From Campylobacter concisus (GTDB lineage: Bacteria > Campylobacterota > Campylobacteria > Campylobacterales > Campylobacteraceae): 64,000 nt of DNA. Location of the stretch: positions 171,182-235,181 of the forward strand of contig NZ_PIRZ01000004.1 of assembly GCF_003048575.1 (NCBI RefSeq), written 5' to 3'. Positions within the stretch are counted from its first letter, which is position 1. Every line of letters begins with the position of its first letter. Both the position numbers and the translations under genes were made by a program. Shown here piece by piece: positions 46,002-53,814 of the stretch. The notes beneath the pieces were generated by a model. It was given only the letters and a program-made list of their open reading frames with translations, had not been told where the DNA came from and ran no database searches.

Positions 46002-46821
46002 TCTTTTTTTAATAGCAAAGCTTGATGTAAAAGAGTCTTTTCGCTCAAGATGGTTTGTGATATATGCTGCGCTTTTTTCTGCTTTGATGATAGGGTTTTT
46101 ATTTAGTGGCGTGACTGACTCACGTGTGCTCGGCTTTTCTGGGCTTACTAGAGCACTGCTTTTGTTTATTCAAATTTGTGTCATCATTGTGCCTATTTTT
46201 ATTCTCATCTCAACCGTAAGAAGCATAAATCAAGATAGAGATACAAATTTGCTTGAATACATCCTTAGCTTCCCACTAAGCCTTAGAGAGTATTACTTTG
46301 GTAAGGCACTGGGTCGTACATTTGTTGTTTTTGTACCACTTTTGTTTGCTCTTTTGCTTTGTGTTATTGTTGGTTTTATAAAAGGTGTTGCGATACCTTG
46401 GGGTGTATTAACACTTTATTTTGGGCTACTTTTTAGCTTAAGCATCATTTTTTTATCGCTTGGATTTTTTATCTCAAGCGTGATTAAAAATCAAGAGACA
46501 GGCCAAGGCGTGGCGTTTTTACTTTGGCTTATAATGCTTGCGTTCATTGATCTAGCATTAATTGGACTTCTTATGCGAAGCTCGGTTGATGAGTACGTTA
46601 TTTACGCTATTGCTATACTAAATCCGATAGAACTTTTCAGGATAGCAGCACTTAGTCTTTTTGATCCAAATTTAGCAGTTATCGGTACTGCGTCTTATTT
46701 TATTTTAAGCACCTTTCCAAAAGCGACATTTGTAGCTTATGCGATTATCTATCCGCTCTTATTAGGCATTATTTTGCTAGTTTGTGGCTATTTTGCCTTT
46801 AGTAAAAAAGATTTGGTTTGA
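45994..46821 (+). CDS. nosY: NosY, ABC permease for copper-cluster maturation
   Basis: 275 aa, six membrane helices, ABC-2 type. LDVKESFRSRWFVIYAALFS at the start, SIINQDRDTNLLEYILS-like coupling region and ISSVIKNQETGQGVAFLLWL are typical. With NosF and NosD it forms the NosDFY complex. GTG 45994 overlaps nosF. It is the last recognisable nos gene: no nosL follows. Confidence 0.92.
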   Translation: MNNLFLIAKLDVKESFRSRWFVIYAALFSALMIGFLFSGVTDSRVLGFSGLTRALLLFIQICVIIVPIFILISTVRSINQDRDTNLLEYILSFPLSLREYYFGKALGRTFVVFVPLLFALLLCVIVGFIKGVAIPWGVLTLYFGLLFSLSIIFLSLGFFISSVIKNQETGQGVAFLLWLIMLAFIDLALIGLLMRSSVDEYVIYAIAILNPIELFRIAALSLFDPNLAVIGTASYFILSTFPKATFVAYAIIYPLLLGIILLVCGYFAFSKKDLV

Positions 46822-46870
46822 GATTGTTTTTTGTTAAAGAAAAGTTGGTTTTAAATTTAGACGAAACTTG

Positions 46871-46937
46871 TATTATTCCACTTGTCCAACAAGAAACCTC
46901 CTTTTTGTAATAGCTCCCTTTCCCCCAAAGGGAGCTA
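46871..46937 (+). ncRNA. Candidate small RNA or structured leader with C-rich loop (copy 1)
   Basis: A TATTAT -10 box (46871-46876) is followed by a small stem CTTGT-CCA-ACAAG, the motif CCTCCTTTTTGTAA (46898-46911), and a 10-bp hairpin TAGCTCCCTT / AAGGGAGCTA (46911-46920 with 46928-46937) with a TCCCCCA loop. The motif is complementary to Shine-Dalgarno sequences and recurs at 47527. It ends 20 bases before the Sel1-repeat gene, so it may instead be that gene's leader. Confidence 0.35.
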
Positions 46938-46956
46938 ACTTCTTCCAAGGAAATTT

Positions 46957-47364
46957 ATGAAAAAATCCATTTTATTTTTAGCATTTGCATTTCTATCTTT
47001 GAATGCAAACTGGGATATAAATATGCAAGAGTGTATTAATAAAAGTAACGCTAAAGCTTGCGAGAGCTTTACAAAAAAGCTTTCAAATGAGTGTGAAAAT
47101 AAAGATAAAATTTCTTGCTTTATCTATGCAGATATGCTAGGACGCGGCCTTGGCGTAGAAAAAGATACGCAAAAATCTTTTGAGATATTTAAATCGCTTT
47201 GTGATGACGGTAGTAGTGAGGCTTGCTATGAGCTAGCGACAAAGTATCTTCAAGGAAATGGCACTGAGCAAAGCTTTGATCTTTCTGCAAATGCTCTTGA
47301 TAAAGCCTGCAAGATGGGTAGCAAGCGAGCTTGCAACGTATTAGAGCTTGTGCCTAAAAATTAG
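46957..47364 (+). CDS. Secreted Sel1-like repeat protein (Hcp-like)
   Basis: 135 aa. The signal peptide is SILFLAFAFLSLNANW. It is followed by Cys-rich Sel1-like repeats with the epsilonproteobacterial disulfide pattern, C(x7)C in each repeat: ECINKSNAKACESF, ECENKDKISCFIYADMLGRG, LCDDGSSEACYELATKYLQG and ACKMGSKRACNVLE. Such proteins (Helicobacter Hcp type) are periplasmic or secreted and bind partner proteins; enzymatic beta-lactamase claims are weak. ATG 46957 follows AAGGAAATTT. It is downstream of nosY but separated by the hairpin region, so a link to N2O respiration is uncertain. Confidence 0.75.
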   Translation: MKKSILFLAFAFLSLNANWDINMQECINKSNAKACESFTKKLSNECENKDKISCFIYADMLGRGLGVEKDTQKSFEIFKSLCDDGSSEACYELATKYLQGNGTEQSFDLSANALDKACKMGSKRACNVLELVPKN

Positions 47365-47510
47365 CTATTTTAATTTTGTACTTGCACTAATTAAAAGAAA
47401 TTTCTTAAATATAGCTTCTTTAAAGTTAAATTTACTTTAGTATTACTTGGAATTTCTTTTTTATTAACTAAAAATTTTATTAAAATTTATGCTTAAATAA
47501 TACTATTTCA

Positions 47511-47592
47511 TCGTCCTAAATGGACCCTCCTTTTTGTAACTGATAAGTCTTTGCTTCCCCCTTTTCTGGCTTTTCGTATACACAAAGAGGAG
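47511..47592 (+). ncRNA. Candidate small RNA or leader with C-rich loop (copy 2)
   Basis: GTCC-TAAAT-GGAC (47513-47525) is followed by CCTCCTTTTTGTAA (about 47527-47540). CTCCTTTTTGT can pair over about 11 positions, with one wobble, with ACAAAGAGGAG near 47582-47592. This leaves a loop containing CTTCCCCCTTTT. An AATAATACT -10-like sequence is about 15 bases upstream. A T-rich segment follows. The resemblance to copy 1 in order (small stem, shared 14-mer, C5 loop) is the main evidence. Confidence 0.35.
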
Positions 47593-47672
47593 TTGTTTAT
47601 TCTTTTGAAAATCAAATCTATTTATTTTTTTTAATTTACATTCTATAAAAATTTTTCTTTTTTAAATTATAA

Positions 47673-47698
47673 TTGATAATAGTTTTAAATATTATCAA
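47673..47698 (+). promoter_or_regulatory. Fur-box-like palindrome upstream of the iron-uptake genes
   Basis: TTGATAAT (47673-47680) and ATTATCAA (47691-47698) form a perfect inverted repeat with 10 bases between, containing GATAAT and ATTATC hexamers of the Fur consensus. It lies 65 bases before the PepSY membrane gene. Confidence 0.45.
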
Positions 47699-47762
47699 AG
47701 TAAATTTTATATAAGATTGCGAGCCGTTATCAAAACCTACTATTAAAAGGCTTTAAAACAAA

Positions 47763-48861
47763 GTGAAATTTCTAAATCAAAAATTTTTTTATAAATTGCA
47801 CACCTATTTATCTCTTTTATTTTTCATTCCACTTGTAGTAGTTTGTTTTAGCGGTGCGATCCTCGTTTATAAAGATGAGCTAAACAGCCTTCTTGCTCCA
47901 AATGTCATAAATATAAATTAAACAAAGAAAAGTTAAGCAAAAGGATCAGCTTTGATGAGCAAAGAGAGATCATCGCAAGCGAGCTTGGCGGCTACGAGAT
48001 GGTCGGCATCAACATCGATGCAAACCTTAAAAAATGCGACAAAATTTGGTTAATCGAGCACAATGATAGTCAAAAAGAGTGGAGATTTATCTATTTTGAC
48101 GCTTTTAGCGGTAAGATAAAGAGCGAGCTACTCGCACATGATGAGGGATTTTTTGGAGTTTTAACAAAGCTTCATGAGTCGCTATTTCTAGGAAAGAGCG
48201 GTCACGTTATCCTTACTTTAACCGCTATTTTCACGTTTTTTATCTGCATAAGTGGTTTTGTGATTTATAGAAAATTTTGGCTGACACTACTTAGGCTTCG
48301 TGTAAATAGGCTAAATGTTTTTATGAGCGACATTCATAAAATGATAGGAATTTTTTCTACGCCTATTTTACTACTCATTTGCATAAGTGGTGTTTGGTGG
48401 GAATTTCAAATGGCACGCATGCCAGAGTTTAAAAATGACTTCGTTATAGATGCAAAAATTTATAACAAAAGCCTATCTCTTGACGAGCTGGTGACCCGCT
48501 CAAAAAATGATCTTGCTGGCTTTGAGCCACACTTCATCTCACTGCCTTTTATGCAAGGAGCAAACATACGCCTTTTTGGCTATGTAAAAGATCAAAATTT
48601 CTTGCATAACGAATATTCAAGCATATTAACTTACGATAAAAATAGCGGCGAATTAGTAAGCATTTTGGACATAAAAAATGCAAATCTAAGCGAAGAAATT
48701 CTCTCAGCATTTAGAAAATCGCACTTTGGTAACTACAACCAAATCACAAAATTTATCTGGTTTTAGTCGGCATTTCACCGCTTATTTTGAGCATTTCAGG
48801 GCTTTATTTGTGGATTAAAAGAAATTTTAAAAGGAGAAAAAATGAAAAAAATTTTAATTAG
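47763..48861 (+). pseudogene. PepSY-associated membrane protein (iron-uptake type), broken by two frameshifts
   Basis: Three frames together encode one PepSY/PiuB-like protein, a family of inner-membrane partners (probably ferric-siderophore reductases) of TonB receptors. Part 1, from GTG 47763 to TAA 47919-47921, gives the first membrane helix (SLLFFIPLVVVCFSGAILVY). Part 2 continues in another frame from about 47909 (KLSKRISFDEQREIIASELG, then TM helices including GHVILTLTAIFTFFICISG) and stops at a TAG at 48764-48766. Part 3, after a TTTT run that seems one T short, reads LVGISPLILSISGLYLWIKR into the start of the receptor gene. An intact version would be about 360 aa. Confidence 0.75.
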
Positions 48862-50950
48862 TTTGGTTGCATTAAATTTGATGCAACCTCAAATTTTTGC
48901 TAGCCAAAGCGATAAAATTTTAGAAGTAATTGATGTCGTAGAAAGCGAGCGAAGAGACGATGCGAACTACTTTGCAAAAGAGCTTGTAAAGAGTACAACT
49001 AGGCCAAATTTGACCTCTCGTCAAACGCCCCAGTCGCTAACTGTGCTAACAGAGGCTAGGCTAAAAGATCAAGGCATCAAGGACTATCAAGTGCTTCTTA
49101 GAAATATCCCAGGCGTCACGCTAAACAAATGGGACGAGCGCGTATATCCAACAGCTCGTGGCTTTGCGATAGATTATTACTTGCTTGATTCGATGCCTAG
49201 CTTTGGTGGCTTTAGCCTTGGTGCAAACGATATGAGCTTGCTACCTTATGAAAGAGTTGAGGTGGTAAAGGGAGCAAATGGCCTATTTGCAGGTGCTGGC
49301 AACCCAGCTGCTAGCTTAAATTTCATAAGAAAAAGGGCGGACTCAAAGGAGCTAAAAGGGAATTTTGGTGTAAGTGCTGGCTCATACGATAGATATGGCG
49401 TAAATGGTGATGTACAAACGCCGGTAAATGAGAGCGGAAGCGTCAGAGCGAGGCTTTCATTTATGCATGAGAAGTCGCACTCTTATATGGATTATTACAA
49501 CCGCAAAAATAGCGCAATTTATGGCGTCGTAGATAGCGATATAGGCGATAGCTCATGGCTTAGTCTTGGTGCGTTTTATCAAGAGCTAAAACGTCACGGC
49601 ATTAGATGGGGCGGTATGCCAGCATTTTACACAGATGGCTCTAGGACAAATTTTGGCAAAAGTGAAATTTTCTCTCAGCCTTGGACAAGGTGGGATATAA
49701 AGACACTTGATTTTTACGCTGATTTTAAGCACTACTTTGAAAATGAAGCCAGCCTAAATCTCTCCTACTCCTTCCGCCGCGCAAATACGGATACTAATTT
49801 GCTCTACTACGGCGGCAAGGTAAATTTAGACGACACAGGCGATATCGGCGGACTTAGCGCCTACGCAAACAAACGCGAAGAAAATATTCACAACGTAGAC
49901 GCATACGTAAACCTACCTTACGAAGCGTTTAGCTTGCCTCACGAGGCAGTTTTCGGCGCGATGTATAACAACTACCAAAACAGCTCCGATAAAGTAAGTA
50001 GCTACTGGCTGCAAAAGACCACGCCAGCTGGGCTTGCTTATACAGCTAGAAGCAGGATAGACTTTAAAAATTTACACCTTGATGATCCAAAATTCCCTTA
50101 CGAAGATCAAAACAATAAAGACAAAACGATACAAAAGGCGTTTTACGCAGCAAATAAACTATCAATCACCGATGAGCTTAAATTTTTGCTAGGTGCCAGG
50201 GTGAGCTACTACAAATACGAGATAGAGGGCGGCAAAGACAATAGAAATTTCACAAATGAGATCACACCATATCTTGGCATCACTTACGACATCGGAGCAA
50301 ACCATACTCTATATGCTAGCTACACGAGTATATTTAAGCCTCAAAACGCAAAGGATGCAAATGACAAGTATCTTGATCCGATCCAAGGCAAGGACTATGA
50401 AGTGGGTATCAAAGGCGAGTATTTTGACGGGGCGCTTCAAGCAAGTCTTGGCGTCTTTAAGATCGTGCAAGACAAGCTTGGCATAAAGACTGGCATGAAA
50501 AATCCAGCGACAAATGCCGACATATATGAAGCTGGCAAAGGCGTCACAAGCAAGGGTGTCGAGCTAGATCTAAATGGCGAGATCACTAAAAATTTAAGCC
50601 TAAGCTTTGGCGCAACGCACTTTAACGCAAAAGATGCTAATGGCGAGAAATACGCCACCGACTCATCAAGAAGCACGGCAAATTTATTTGCAAAGTATGA
50701 ATTTAGAGACTTTAGAGTAGGGGCTGGAGCTATGTATAAGAGTAAAATTTACAAAGACGCAGATAAAATCACACAAAAAGGCTACACTTTGGCTAATTTA
50801 ATGCTTGGTTATAAATTTGCTAAAAACTTTGACGTGCAGCTGAATATCGACAATCTATTTAATAAAAAATACTACGAGGGCATCGGCAAAAACATGATGG
50901 TTTATGGCGATCCACGCACCTTTAATCTCAGTTTTAACTATAAGTTTTAG
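48842..50950 (+). CDS. TonB-dependent ferric-siderophore receptor
   Basis: 702 aa. Signal peptide ILISLVALNLMQPQIFA, then the plug domain: TTRPNLTSRQTPQSLTVLTE, VLLRNIPGVTLNKWDE, YPTARGFAIDYYLLDSMPSF and ERVEVVKGANGLFAGAGNPA. The 22-strand barrel follows and ends in FNLSFNYKF with the aromatic C-terminal residue required for outer-membrane insertion. It is nearest to the FhuE/FpvA hydroxamate or mixed-type receptors. The reading frame is intact, in contrast to the upstream partner gene. ATG 48842 follows AAAAGGAGAAAAA. Confidence 0.9.
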   Translation: MKKILISLVALNLMQPQIFASQSDKILEVIDVVESERRDDANYFAKELVKSTTRPNLTSRQTPQSLTVLTEARLKDQGIKDYQVLLRNIPGVTLNKWDERVYPTARGFAIDYYLLDSMPSFGGFSLGANDMSLLPYERVEVVKGANGLFAGAGNPAASLNFIRKRADSKELKGNFGVSAGSYDRYGVNGDVQTPVNESGSVRARLSFMHEKSHSYMDYYNRKNSAIYGVVDSDIGDSSWLSLGAFYQELKRHGIRWGGMPAFYTDGSRTNFGKSEIFSQPWTRWDIKTLDFYADFKHYFENEASLNLSYSFRRANTDTNLLYYGGKVNLDDTGDIGGLSAYANKREENIHNVDAYVNLPYEAFSLPHEAVFGAMYNNYQNSSDKVSSYWLQKTTPAGLAYTARSRIDFKNLHLDDPKFPYEDQNNKDKTIQKAFYAANKLSITDELKFLLGARVSYYKYEIEGGKDNRNFTNEITPYLGITYDIGANHTLYASYTSIFKPQNAKDANDKYLDPIQGKDYEVGIKGEYFDGALQASLGVFKIVQDKLGIKTGMKNPATNADIYEAGKGVTSKGVELDLNGEITKNLSLSFGATHFNAKDANGEKYATDSSRSTANLFAKYEFRDFRVGAGAMYKSKIYKDADKITQKGYTLANLMLGYKFAKNFDVQLNIDNLFNKKYYEGIGKNMMVYGDPRTFNLSFNYKF

Positions 50951-50966
50951 CTAAATTTACTCTAAC

Positions 50967-50992
50967 GCGCCAGCTAAATTTCTAGTTGGCGC
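50967..50992 (+). terminator. Terminator of the receptor gene
   Basis: GCGCCAGCTA (50967-50976) pairs with TAGTTGGCGC (50983-50992), one G-U pair, loop AATTTC. CATTCATTTTTT follows. Confidence 0.75.
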
Positions 50993-51045
50993 CATTCATT
51001 TTTTGCATAGTAGGTGTATAATTTCAAAAAACTAAGGAATTTGCA

Positions 51046-51558
51046 TTGCTTAAAGTGGAAGTGATCTATAAATTTTGCCTTGTTTGCGCTCTTGCGCTTG
51101 GGATATGTCTGCTTGCATTTACTGGGCTAAATTTCGCCATGGGTGATTATAATGAGTGGATGATGAGCGCGCACAAATTTGCAGGAGCTTTGATCGTTTG
51201 TGCTGTGATCTTGCACCTTTTTAACCGCAGAAGAAAGCTAGTAAAGCTCGTAAATGAGATGATCGACGTCACCACGCACCGCAAAAACCCGACCATTTGC
51301 AACATGGACCGCATCATAGCCTCGCTTGAGCCTTACAGCATCAGTGAAATTTCACGCATGCTTGGCTTTGATGAGGTCCAGTTTTGCAATAGCTTGCGAG
51401 AAAATGATGTTAAATTTAATGACGCTAGCCAGAGCTTACGTCAGATCGCACGGCTAAATGATGAGAAGATATTTTTTGTTCTCGTGCTTATCGTCGAGGC
51501 TAAATTTGGCAAGAGATTTTGCGGTGCGGTAAGTTGCAATGTCGGAAGAAAATTTTAG
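51046..51558 (+). CDS. Small membrane protein with DUF4405-like N-terminus
   Basis: 170 aa. Two N-terminal membrane helices (VCALALGICLLAFTGLNFA and FAGALIVCAVILHLFNRR) with histidines at SAHKFAG and ILHLFN are reminiscent of DUF4405-type or cytochrome b-like haem-binding helices. The soluble C-terminal part has a helix-turn-helix-like stretch, YSISEISRMLGFDEVQFCNS. It starts at TTG 51046, with AAGGAATTTGCA upstream. It follows the receptor and may belong to the same locus; function not known. The last four bases overlap the converging antiporter tail. Confidence 0.55.
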   Translation: MLKVEVIYKFCLVCALALGICLLAFTGLNFAMGDYNEWMMSAHKFAGALIVCAVILHLFNRRRKLVKLVNEMIDVTTHRKNPTICNMDRIIASLEPYSISEISRMLGFDEVQFCNSLRENDVKFNDASQSLRQIARLNDEKIFFVLVLIVEAKFGKRFCGAVSCNVGRKF

Positions 51559-51767
51559 TGCTCGCTATGCGGCTGCCACCTCTGCTCCTCAAGGTCGATG
51601 TGATATAAAAACGTCCTAATGACCTCTTCGTCGATCTTTGGGTCTTTGTTTAGCTCACAAAGCGCCTTTCTTTGCTCCTCTAAAATTTTAAAATACCTCT
51701 GTCTTGTCTCGTCGCTGATCTCAAATTTTTTACTCTCAAGCTCGAAATTCCAAACCTCTTCAAACTT
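51555..51767 (-). pseudogene. Detached C-terminal tail of the CPA1 antiporter
   Basis: Beyond the TAA of the antiporter, the same frame is open for 70 more codons (KFEEVWNFELESKKFEIS onward, ending QRWQPHSEH) to a TAA at 51555-51557. The composition, helical and charged, is that of CPA1 cytoplasmic tails, and antiporter plus tail gives about 524 residues, the usual family length. It has no start codon or ribosome-binding site of its own. Confidence 0.6.
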
Positions 51768-53129
51768 TTAAAATAAAAAATTCTCATCGCCCACAAATTT
51801 CTCTTTTTTAAATTTAAGCGAAGCCTCGGCAAGCGCCTTTTTGATCTTGATCCTTGCAAGCTCATTTGGCATATGGTCGTTAAAGTCTGGAAATTTCACA
51901 CTTTTTATGAGTAGTGGCAAGCTTAAGCCCTGAACTACGAGCGTTAGCAAGATCACTACGAAGGTGATAAACAAGATAAGGTCTCTGTGCGGAAAGGGCT
52001 CGCTACCGGCCATGGCAGGGATAGAAAGTGCCGCAGCTAGCGAGACTACGCCCCTCATGCCAGCCCAGCCAACGATAAACGGCGTCGCTTTACCTGGATT
52101 GCGATCGTCCGCCACGCTGATAAAACGCTTCATAAACATCGTGATATAAACGGCTCCGTATGATGCCAAAAGCCTAATGACGATGAGCACGGCAGTGACC
52201 AAAACGCCGTAAAAGATCGCCTCAAAGAGCGAGACACCACTACGCTTTAGCCCTGCTAAAATTTCAGGCAGATCAAGGCCGATCAAGGTAAAAGCAAGGC
52301 CGTTTAGCAAGAAAATGAAGTTGCTCCAAACGGGCACCGCGTGGATCCTTGTTGAAGCGGTGAAAATTTCATTTCTTTTAGTTGAGAGATAAAGTCCGCC
52401 ACAAACCACCGCCAAAACGCCGCTAGCACCTAGCTCCTCAGCCAAGATATACATGATATAAGGCGTCGTGATCGTCATTATCGTGTCGCTGTTTTCGTCA
52501 GTTGGCAAAATTTTATGTAAAAAATAAGCCACAAACGCCACCACAAGACCTGCCAAAATGCCACCAGCCACCATCCATAAAAAGGTTGTTGCCGCCTTGT
52601 ACCAGACAAACTGCCCAGTCGTCACTGCAACTGCGGCGAAGCGAAAGATGATGAGCGAGGAGGCGTCATTTAAAAGGCTCTCGCCTTCTAAAATAGCGCT
52701 GATCCTGCGTGGGGCTTTGACAAATTTAAGGATAGCTGCCGTGCTCACCGCATCTGGTGGCGAGACGATGGCTCCTAGCATGAAGCCAAGGGCGAGCGAG
52801 AAGCCGGGGATCACTAAATTTGCTATCAAAGCAACCGCTGCTGCGCTTATGAAAACCACGATAAAGGCGAAACTGCCAATCACTCGGCGCCATCTATAGA
52901 GCTCTTTTAGCGAGTTTGCCCACGCAGCCTCATAAAGAAGTGGCGGCAAAAATATGATGAAAATAAGCTCGGGATCGATCTTAATGCTTGGCAAATTTGG
53001 TACAAAGCTAATGGCAAGCCCACCAAGGACCAAAAGCACAGGATAGGCGACGTTTAGGCGGTTTGAGACCATCACTAAAGCGATGATGATAGCTAGCAGT
53101 GCAAAAAATAGCAGTAAATGCTCGATCAT
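51768..53129 (-). CDS. Na+/H+ antiporter, CPA1 family, C-terminally truncated by an in-frame stop
   Basis: 453 aa, twelve to thirteen membrane helices. CPA1 antiporters exchange sodium for protons. Active-site elements are present: GAIVSPPDAVSTAAILKF (about 118-135) and ILEGESLLNDASSLIIFRF (about 145-163) with the ND pair. The transport domain is complete to LPLLIKSVKFPDFND. The cytoplasmic tail ends at ENFLF-TAA, in a poly-T/A stretch, with homologous-looking tail codons continuing in frame. The transport function may be kept, but tail-dependent regulation would be lost unless the stop is read through. ATG 53129 behind AAAAAGGACAAAA. Confidence 0.85.
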   Translation of the reverse strand: MIEHLLLFFALLAIIIALVMVSNRLNVAYPVLLVLGGLAISFVPNLPSIKIDPELIFIIFLPPLLYEAAWANSLKELYRWRRVIGSFAFIVVFISAAAVALIANLVIPGFSLALGFMLGAIVSPPDAVSTAAILKFVKAPRRISAILEGESLLNDASSLIIFRFAAVAVTTGQFVWYKAATTFLWMVAGGILAGLVVAFVAYFLHKILPTDENSDTIMTITTPYIMYILAEELGASGVLAVVCGGLYLSTKRNEIFTASTRIHAVPVWSNFIFLLNGLAFTLIGLDLPEILAGLKRSGVSLFEAIFYGVLVTAVLIVIRLLASYGAVYITMFMKRFISVADDRNPGKATPFIVGWAGMRGVVSLAAALSIPAMAGSEPFPHRDLILFITFVVILLTLVVQGLSLPLLIKSVKFPDFNDHMPNELARIKIKKALAEASLKFKKEKFVGDENFLF

Positions 53130-53367
53130 TTTTGTCCTTTTGGGGTTTTATAAATTTGTATTAAATTTAGGAGATTTTAGCACTTTAGGTTTAAAATATT
53201 TGTCTGTTTAGTTTTACTTATTTTAAAAATTTAATATATTTTTGACTTTTTTTTGATAATATACAAATAAATTAATTCATATTTTTACCACTATAATTAT
53301 TTTAGACATTTAAAAGTCTTAAAGTTCTTTATATAATTCAATTAATTTTTATCTAAAGGAGCAAAAA

Positions 53368-53814
53368 ATGAAAGCGATGGATGTGGCAGCACATGTAATT
53401 AATAGGTGCATTGAAACAGGGCGTCCTATAACAAATTTAAAGCTCCAAAAAATACTATATTTCTTGGATATGACTTTCCTTGTTCAGACCGAGGAAAGAC
53501 TAATAGATGATAATTTTGAAGCTTGGCAATATGGTCCAGTTATTCCGGCAGTTTATAAAAATTTTTCCATGTTGGCAGCTAGCCCAATAATAATTAAGCA
53601 GGAATTCCAAGAAAATTTCCCTGATGACTATCTAGATAGGTTAAATAATAAAATAGATAGTCTTGCTGATACCCCAGCGTGGGATTTGGTAGAAAAGAGC
53701 CATAAAAAGGATACGCCGTGGTATAAAACTTTTTATAATAAAAGTTGCAACAAGGAAATATCAAGAGAATTAATGAATGATTTTGCTAAAGAAATAAAAA
53801 ATAATAAAAAATGA
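53368..53814 (+). CDS. Panacea-domain antitoxin (PanA, DUF4065-type)
   Basis: 148 aa. The Panacea (SocA-like, DUF4065) signature is clear: ITNLKLQKILYFLDMTFL at about 21-38 and FEAWQYGPVIPAVYKNFS at about 50-67. Panacea proteins neutralise many unrelated toxins by direct binding and are encoded beside them. ATG 53368 behind AAAGGAGCAAAAA, a strong site. The stop overlaps the next gene by 4 bases (ATGA), the classic toxin-antitoxin coupling. Codon and base use are more A/T-rich than in the flanking antiporter gene, which suggests transfer. Confidence 0.88.
   Translation: MKAMDVAAHVINRCIETGRPITNLKLQKILYFLDMTFLVQTEERLIDDNFEAWQYGPVIPAVYKNFSMLAASPIIIKQEFQENFPDDYLDRLNNKIDSLADTPAWDLVEKSHKKDTPWYKTFYNKSCNKEISRELMNDFAKEIKNNKK

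Larger units (their letters stand above)
47365..47762. other. Intergenic region with C-rich fold and Fur-like palindrome
   Basis: About 400 bases with no protein-coding gene. It contains the second CCTCCTTTTTGTAA segment (47527-47540) and its fold, and a palindrome just upstream of the iron-uptake genes. The rest is A/T-rich filler. Confidence 0.6.

Noticed and set aside
46957..47364. The small gene after nosY as a NosL
   Set aside because: It has Sel1-type disulfide repeats and lacks a lipobox and the Cys/Met copper pattern of NosL.
53130..53367. Direct repeat of the tRNA-Ser 3' end as left attachment site of the Panacea island
   Set aside because: I looked for the sequence around TGGCGGGCAGAGAG here and found no copy, so no attachment site is claimed.
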